This document shows, piece after piece, positions 60,027 through 64,000 of a stretch of 64,000 bases of DNA. Both the position numbers and the translations under genes were made by a program. Every line of letters starts with the position of its first letter. Within the stretch, counting starts at the first letter, position 1. The stretch is from Actinomycetota bacterium (lineage in GTDB: Bacteria; Actinomycetota; Acidimicrobiia; Acidimicrobiales; Iamiaceae), in the NCBI GenBank assembly GCA_019639075.1, contig JAHBSO010000004.1, forward strand, positions 124,001 to 188,000, written 5' to 3'. A model generated the notes under the pieces. That model was not told the origin of the DNA and did not search any database. It saw nothing but the letters and a program-made list of their open reading frames with translations.

Positions 60027-60511
60027 TGCCGCTGTTCAGACCGCCGAACCCGGTGGTGCGCGCCGACGGCGACGACACCTACGAGATCGTGCTCGATCCC
60101 CGGTACCGGGCGATCCTCGACGACGCGTTGGAGGGGGTGGGCAGCCTGCTCGACGACCCCGACCAGCCCGGGATCGAGCGGCTCCTACCGACCACCTACC
60201 CCGACGACCCCGAGCGCGAGGCCGGCTACCGGCTGCTCGCCGGCGAGGAGCTGCGGACCTCGCACCAGGCCGCGATCGAGACCCTGCGCGAGGTGTTCGG
60301 ATCGGGCTCGGCCAGCGGCGAACAGCTCTGGGCGGCGATCCGGGCGCTCAACTCGATCCGCCTCGTGACCGGCACCCTGCTCGGCATCGAGACCGAGGAC
60401 GACGAGCCGGACCCCGACCTCGACCCCGACGAACCCGCCTACGGGATCTGGGCGCTCTACGACCTCTCGATGGTCGTCCAGCACCACATCATCCGAGTGC
60501 TCGAGGAGTGA
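60026..60511 (+). CDS. DUF2017 family protein
   Basis: 161 aa; TGATG overlap with clpS. MPLFRPPNPVVRADGDDTYEIVLDPRYRAILDDALEGVGSLL and YRLLAGEELRTSHQAAIETLREVF are typical of DUF2017. It includes an acidic low-complexity stretch (ETEDDEPDPDLDPDEPAYG) and ends IWALYDLSMVVQHHIIRVLEE. The function is unknown; constant pairing with clpS suggests a link to Clp proteolysis. Confidence 0.9.
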   Translation: MPLFRPPNPVVRADGDDTYEIVLDPRYRAILDDALEGVGSLLDDPDQPGIERLLPTTYPDDPEREAGYRLLAGEELRTSHQAAIETLREVFGSGSASGEQLWAAIRALNSIRLVTGTLLGIETEDDEPDPDLDPDEPAYGIWALYDLSMVVQHHIIRVLEE

Positions 60512-60526
60512 CCGCGGTGCGGCGGG

Positions 60527-62593
60527 TCAGCGGCAGGCGGCCCCGGCCCGAAGGATCGCGCTCTGCTGCTCCGCGGTCGGGTTGAAGTCGTCGCTCGTCA
60601 GCTCGGCGCCCGAGAAGATGTCCATCACCCCGTCGGCGTAGCAGCGGGCCTGGTCCTCGCGGAGGCCCTCGGTGATGCCCTGGGTGAAGATCTGGGTCCG
60701 GGTGACCGGGAGTTGGAGGAGCGCGACGTCGACGTCGCCCGCGAGGGCGTCCTCGCCCGGGTCGCACGACTGGAACGACACGGTGGTGCCCGATGCCGAG
60801 GCCGTTGCCGCGCCGCCCTTGAACTCGCCGACCCACTGCTGGAGCGCGGTCTCGAGCTCCGTCGTGTTCTGGGCGTCGCTCATCTGGGCCCGGGCGGACA
60901 CGCACACCGCGCCGTCGAGCCGGTAGCTGCGCATGCCGTCGGCCTCGAGGCCGACGGTGGCGTGGTAGGCCGCCTTGGGGTCGATGCGGGAGGCGAGGAG
61001 GACGTACCAGAACACCGAGCCGAAGGTCTCGGTCTCGCTCCCGTCGATCTCCTCGGCCCCGTCGGGCAGCTCGACGGTGAGCGGGTCCCGGTTCACGGCC
61101 GGGTTCTCGAACGGGGACACGTCCACGGGGTCGAACATCGCGGCATCCGACGGCGGGTCCTCGAGCAGCGCGTCGATGCCGGCGTTGCCCTGCTGGGCGT
61201 CGGCCAGGTCGACCAGCACCGGGCCGAAGAAGTACGGCGCGGCGAACACCACCTGGAGCACCTGGGGCACGTCGGTGAGGCCCTCCTCGGCGTCGTCCGA
61301 GCTGGCCTGGGACTCCTTGTCGTACTCCTTGCGCTCCTTCGCGGTGAGGACGTCGTCGATGTAGAGGTTCTCGATGCGGGTCGCATCGCCCTCGCCGATG
61401 TCGCGGAGGTACGTGACGGAGTTGTCGTCGGTGTCGGAGATCCGGCTGAGGTCGAAGTGCTGGTCCTGCACCACGTGGGTGAGCTCGTGGACGAGGGTGA
61501 CGCGCAGCGCCGGCGTCAGGTCGGTGCCCCGCACGTACACCTCCTTGGTGTCCGGGCTGTAGAAGGCGAGCGTGCCGCTGTCCGCGAGGTCCGACGTCGC
61601 CGCCTCCAGGTCGACCTCGCCCTCCACGAGCCCGAGGGCCCGCAGCATCGCGACCGTGTCGTCGAGCTGGGCCTGCTCCTCTTCGGACGTCTCGCTCTCG
61701 GCGCTCGACGTGTCACCCGACGATGCCGCGGTGTACTCCTCGGCGGTGAGGAAGTTGACCGTCACGGGGTGCTCGTACTCGAGACCCCGCTCCTTCTCCA
61801 CGAACTTCGCGAGGTCGGCGACGCGGGAGTCCCATGCGTCGGGGTAGTCGGGGCCGCTCGAGCTCGTGACGACGTAGACCGCGCCGGCCACGAGGAGGGC
61901 GACGACGACGACCGCGATGCCGCGCATCCACACCGGTGCCCGGTCGACCACGGGACGCGGACGGGCCCCCGGCGGACGGGGCTGCTGCCACATCGCAGGC
62001 CCGCCCGGCGACTGGGGCCCCGTCGGCCACCCGCCACCGGGGGGCATGCCGCCAGGGGGCATGCCGCCGGGAGGCATCCCGCCGGGAGGCATCCCGCCGG
62101 GCAACGGCCCGCCCACGCGCGGCATCGCGGCCGGACTGCCGTACGCAGCGGGCGCCGCGGGGTACCCACCGACGTTGCCGGGTTGCGCTGCCGGCCGCGG
62201 CGGGACTGGGAGCGGGCCAGGCCCACCGATACCGGGCCCGCCGGCGGCATCGGGGACGCCCGGGACCGCGGGTGACGCGAACGGCGAGGACTCGGGGCTG
62301 GCGAACGGGTTCGCCGGAGCGGGCGCATCCGCGGGGGGTTCGAACGGGATCGCACCGCTGGAGGGGACGCCGGGAACGGCAGGCGCGCCGGGCTGCGGCG
62401 CGTCGCCGCCTCCCAGCGGCGGCTGCGGGAACCCGATGGGGGGAGGCGGCACATCGCTCGCCGCCGACGCAGGGGGCTGCGGGAAGCCCGTGGGCGGGTT
62501 CGGCCTGGGCGGCGAGGCCGGGTCGGGTCCGACCGACGGTCCGCCGGCGAAGGGGCCGGGCTCCCGGGGTGGCTCGGGCCACTCGTCGCTCAC
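60527..62593 (-). CDS. Membrane-anchored HExxH metallopeptidase-like protein
   Basis: 688 aa from GTG 62593 with GGAGGAACCTG before it. Residues 1-200 are a Pro/Gly/Ala-rich cytoplasmic tail, including five GGMPP-type repeats. One helix (WMRGIAVVVVALLVAGAVYVV) crosses the membrane. The outer part contains LRVTLVHELTHVVQDQHFDLS, an HELTH zinc site with a nearby acidic region, and then a long domain ending with Cys pairs (SFQSCDPGED, ARCYADG, GAACR). The zinc motif indicates a peptidase, but there is no close named family. A tail with proline repeats fits septum or cell-wall factors. Confidence 0.7.
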   Translation of the reverse strand: MSDEWPEPPREPGPFAGGPSVGPDPASPPRPNPPTGFPQPPASAASDVPPPPIGFPQPPLGGGDAPQPGAPAVPGVPSSGAIPFEPPADAPAPANPFASPESSPFASPAVPGVPDAAGGPGIGGPGPLPVPPRPAAQPGNVGGYPAAPAAYGSPAAMPRVGGPLPGGMPPGGMPPGGMPPGGMPPGGGWPTGPQSPGGPAMWQQPRPPGARPRPVVDRAPVWMRGIAVVVVALLVAGAVYVVTSSSGPDYPDAWDSRVADLAKFVEKERGLEYEHPVTVNFLTAEEYTAASSGDTSSAESETSEEEQAQLDDTVAMLRALGLVEGEVDLEAATSDLADSGTLAFYSPDTKEVYVRGTDLTPALRVTLVHELTHVVQDQHFDLSRISDTDDNSVTYLRDIGEGDATRIENLYIDDVLTAKERKEYDKESQASSDDAEEGLTDVPQVLQVVFAAPYFFGPVLVDLADAQQGNAGIDALLEDPPSDAAMFDPVDVSPFENPAVNRDPLTVELPDGAEEIDGSETETFGSVFWYVLLASRIDPKAAYHATVGLEADGMRSYRLDGAVCVSARAQMSDAQNTTELETALQQWVGEFKGGAATASASGTTVSFQSCDPGEDALAGDVDVALLQLPVTRTQIFTQGITEGLREDQARCYADGVMDIFSGAELTSDDFNPTAEQQSAILRAGAACR

Positions 62594-62718
62594 CAGGTTC
62601 CTCCGGATCGGGTCGGGTCCGCGATCGCCGCAGCTGCGACGGGACGCGAGGGGGACGTTCCGCACGGAACGCTGAAGTTCCTGTCGGCACGGGATCGCGC
62701 CGCGTTGAGCGATGGCAT
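62590..62718 (-). CDS. Possible 42-aa leader ORF coupled to the metallopeptidase
   Basis: From ATG 62718 (GGGGGGAG just upstream, spacing short) a 42-codon frame ends in TGGTGA. Its TGA overlaps the GTG of the metallopeptidase gene by 4 bases, as at true coupled genes. The peptide (MPSLNAARSRADRNF...) has no known domain. It could be a translated leader or a chance ORF. Confidence 0.3.
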   Translation of the reverse strand: MPSLNAARSRADRNFSVPCGTSPSRPVAAAAIADPTRSGGTW

Positions 62719-62849
62719 GACTCCCCCCAGTGGTCGCATAGGGGTCGAACCCTACAAGCCCATCCACCGCCGGGACGGCGCGTGCCGGCAGGTTCGCCGA
62801 GCGCAGTCACGGTCGCGAACGGGCTGGGGGCCGGCGAGAGGTCGACTGC

Positions 62850-62855
62850 TACCGT
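62850..62855 (+). promoter_or_regulatory. -10 box of tRNA-Glu promoter
   Basis: TACCGT lies 23 bases before the first base of tRNA-Glu, consistent with a start near 62862 and a short 5' trailer removed by RNase P. Confidence 0.4.
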
Positions 62856-62878
62856 GACCGGGTCCCGGAGACGGGCAG

Positions 62879-62951
62879 GCCCCCATCGTCCAGCGGCCTA
62901 GGACGCCTCCCTTTCAAGGAGGTAACACGGGTTCGAATCCCGTTGGGGGTG
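62879..62951 (+). tRNA. tRNA-Glu(TTC)
   Basis: The acceptor GCCCCCA pairs with TGGGGGT (first pair G-U, usual for actinobacterial tRNA-Glu). Anticodon stem CCTCC/GGAGG with loop CTTTCAA gives TTC. The T arm reads ACGGGTTCGAATCCCGT. Discriminator G at 62951; CCA is not encoded. Confidence 0.95.
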
Positions 62952-62990
62952 CTGACAGGTGCGGGTCCGGGTCCGAGCTGAGGTGGCAAC

Positions 62991-63314
62991 ATGGCGTCCA
63001 TGATCAGCGCCCGCGCACCTCAGATCCTGGGCGACCTCGATGTGTCGGCGCTCGTCGACATCTGCGTCCGCTACGGGATCGCTGAGCTCTCGGTCTTCGG
63101 GTCGGTCGCACGCGACGACGACCGGGCGGACAGCGACATCGACCTCCTGTACGTGTTGGCGCCGGGGCACCACCTGGGGTTCGGAATCAACGCGCTCGAG
63201 GACGACCTCGCGGCGCTGTTCGGACGCCCGATCGACCTCATCAGCAAGACCGCGCTCCACCGGCTCATCCGTGACGACGTCCTGGCCGAGGCCCGTCCGC
63301 TCTATGCAGCGTGA
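62991..63314 (+). CDS. mntA: MntA-type nucleotidyltransferase antitoxin
   Basis: 107 aa, GAGGTGG before ATG. The minimal nucleotidyltransferase signature GSVARDDDRADSDIDLL fits GSx10DxD. MntA proteins neutralise HepT by AMPylating its tyrosine. The gene lies directly after tRNA-Glu and overlaps hepT by 11 bases. The family length (about 100 aa) is normal. Confidence 0.88.
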   Translation: MASMISARAPQILGDLDVSALVDICVRYGIAELSVFGSVARDDDRADSDIDLLYVLAPGHHLGFGINALEDDLAALFGRPIDLISKTALHRLIRDDVLAEARPLYAA

Positions 63315-63645
63315 TCTCCTGCTCCTGAGCGAGATCATCGGAGCGATCGAGCGGATCATCCAGATCGCCGGCGACGTCGACCTGGAATCACCAGAGCTGG
63401 ACCGCGACCGCATCGACGCGCTCCTCTGGAACTTCACCGTGCTCGGCGAGGCCAGCAACCAGGTGTCCGACGACATCAAGACCGACCACGCAGACGTTCC
63501 GTGGTCCGACCCTGTTCGCCTTCGAAACCGCATCGTGCACGGCTACTGGAGCGTCGATCTCGACGTGCTCCTGGCCACGGCCCACAACGACCTGCCCGCC
63601 ATGCTCCTGTCGATCCGAGCAGCACGCGAAGGCATCGAACCCTGA
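63304..63645 (+). CDS. hepT: HepT-type HEPN ribonuclease toxin
   Basis: 113 aa, all helical. The catalytic HEPN motif is RNRIVHGYW (Rx4HxY), where the Tyr is the AMPylation target of MntA. QRDLLLLSEIIGAIERIIQIAG and FTVLGEASNQVSDDIK are the typical flanking helices. It cleaves RNA (tRNA in studied cases) when freed from MntA. Overlap with mntA implies coupled expression. Confidence 0.9.
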   Translation: MQRDLLLLSEIIGAIERIIQIAGDVDLESPELDRDRIDALLWNFTVLGEASNQVSDDIKTDHADVPWSDPVRLRNRIVHGYWSVDLDVLLATAHNDLPAMLLSIRAAREGIEP

Positions 63646-63647
63646 CC

Positions 63648-64000
63648 ATGAGGGGCGGGCGATCGGCGTGGGAAGTCGCGGGCGGGTGCCGGCGCGAAGC
63701 ACTTGCCGGTCTGGCCGCCGGACATCCGATGATCGCGTACGACTATCAGCGGGCGTGGATCACCAACGGCGGCGCTCAGACGCTCGGCCCGTGGCTCATC
63801 GCCGTTGCTCATGCACTTCAGGTCGGACAACCGAAGACTGCGGTGCACGCAACCGACCTCGCGTTGAAGAACTGGATCGGTGACGAACCACGTCGATCAA
63901 TCCTGCGCTACGTGCGCGGCGAAGTGATCCGACGGCACATGAGGGATCCCAAGACCGCTCAGCTCGACCTTGACGTCGCTGAGCACGACGCGCCCGCGTG
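63648..64000 (+). CDS. ORF cut by window end, unknown
   Basis: An open frame from ATG 63648, two bases after the hepT stop, to the last base of the window with no stop. It begins MRGGRSAWEVAGGCRREAL and has helical segments (TLGPWLIAVAHALQVGQ; ALKNWIGDEPRRSILRYVRGEVIRRHM). No family is recognised from the visible 117 residues. The close spacing suggests a third gene of the MntA-HepT unit, but its identity needs the missing part. Confidence 0.45.
   Translation, partial: MRGGRSAWEVAGGCRREALAGLAAGHPMIAYDYQRAWITNGGAQTLGPWLIAVAHALQVGQPKTAVHATDLALKNWIGDEPRRSILRYVRGEVIRRHMRDPKTAQLDLDVAEHDAPA

Noticed and set aside
62040..62105. Short tandem DNA repeats as a regulatory array
   Set aside because: They are in-frame GGMPP codon repeats in the metallopeptidase tail, explained as coding low complexity.
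62738..62755. T-arm-like hairpin (TAGGGTTCGACCCCTA on the minus strand), possible tRNA
   Set aside because: No acceptor, D arm or anticodon arm can be fitted around it; it lies in the leader of the metallopeptidase gene.

Overview
The window is chromosomal DNA from a high-GC Actinomycetota. Acidimicrobiia (Ilumatobacter/Iamia-like) is my best guess. The reasons are a WhiB7-type regulator, a ClpS-DUF2017 pair, a CuA subunit II fused to cytochrome c, an RsbW-like/sigma-B-F pair, frequent GTG and TTG starts, many 4-base gene overlaps, and at least ten genes with a TANNNT box only 6-7 bases before the start codon (leaderless mRNAs). The taxonomic placement is inference; no rRNA is present.

Layout. 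1-3.8 kb holds small membrane and exported proteins of unknown role, ending in tRNA-Lys(TTT). 3.84-20.86 kb looks like an integrated accessory island. A 21-bp direct repeat, overlapping the 5' end of tRNA-Lys at one end, bounds it. It carries a DDE transposase-like protein translationally coupled to a degenerate tyrosine-recombinase-like protein, an HTH protein, a small Xre-regulated circuit, a complete type I restriction-modification system (hsdM-hsdS-hsdR), a two-gene NTPase cassette that is a candidate undescribed defence system, and a secreted SGNH hydrolase with RCC1 repeats. 20.9-28 kb holds envelope and exported proteins: a lipoprotein, DUF5684, a solute-binding protein coupled to a DUF389 transporter, an SfLAP/GAP-like protein, and a PQQ-propeller lipoprotein coupled to a zinc alcohol dehydrogenase. 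28-36 kb has a DUF3556 membrane protein divergent from a Baeyer-Villiger monooxygenase, then a PAP2 protein, an ATP-dependent DNA ligase and an amidase. 36-44 kb has a P1 peptidase, a stress membrane protein, a lipoprotein, an RsbW-like/sigma factor pair, dut, orn, whiB7 with a long attenuator-like leader, a TlpA/CcdA thiol-redox pair and pdxH. 44-50 kb has an OafA-type acyltransferase, serS and a two-gene ABC exporter.

50.2-59.8 kb is an aa3-type cytochrome c oxidase locus. On the minus strand, from promoter outward, it runs: a subunit I paralogue lacking all canonical heme/copper histidines, a subunit III-like protein, an unknown membrane protein, ctaC, ctaD, ctaE, ctaF. The heme A pathway genes ctaB and ctaA lie next door and diverge. 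59.7-64 kb holds clpS, a DUF2017 gene, a membrane-anchored HExxH metallopeptidase, tRNA-Glu(TTC), a MntA-HepT toxin-antitoxin pair and an ORF cut by the window end.

A family of dispersed palindromic repeats (core TTGAGCGGAGCGAG...GTCGAAA) occupies six gaps, four of them between convergent genes. Highlights: the whiB7 leader with mutually exclusive terminator and antiterminator helices, the ligand-less COX1 operon, the tRNA-bounded island, and the NTPase pair inside it.
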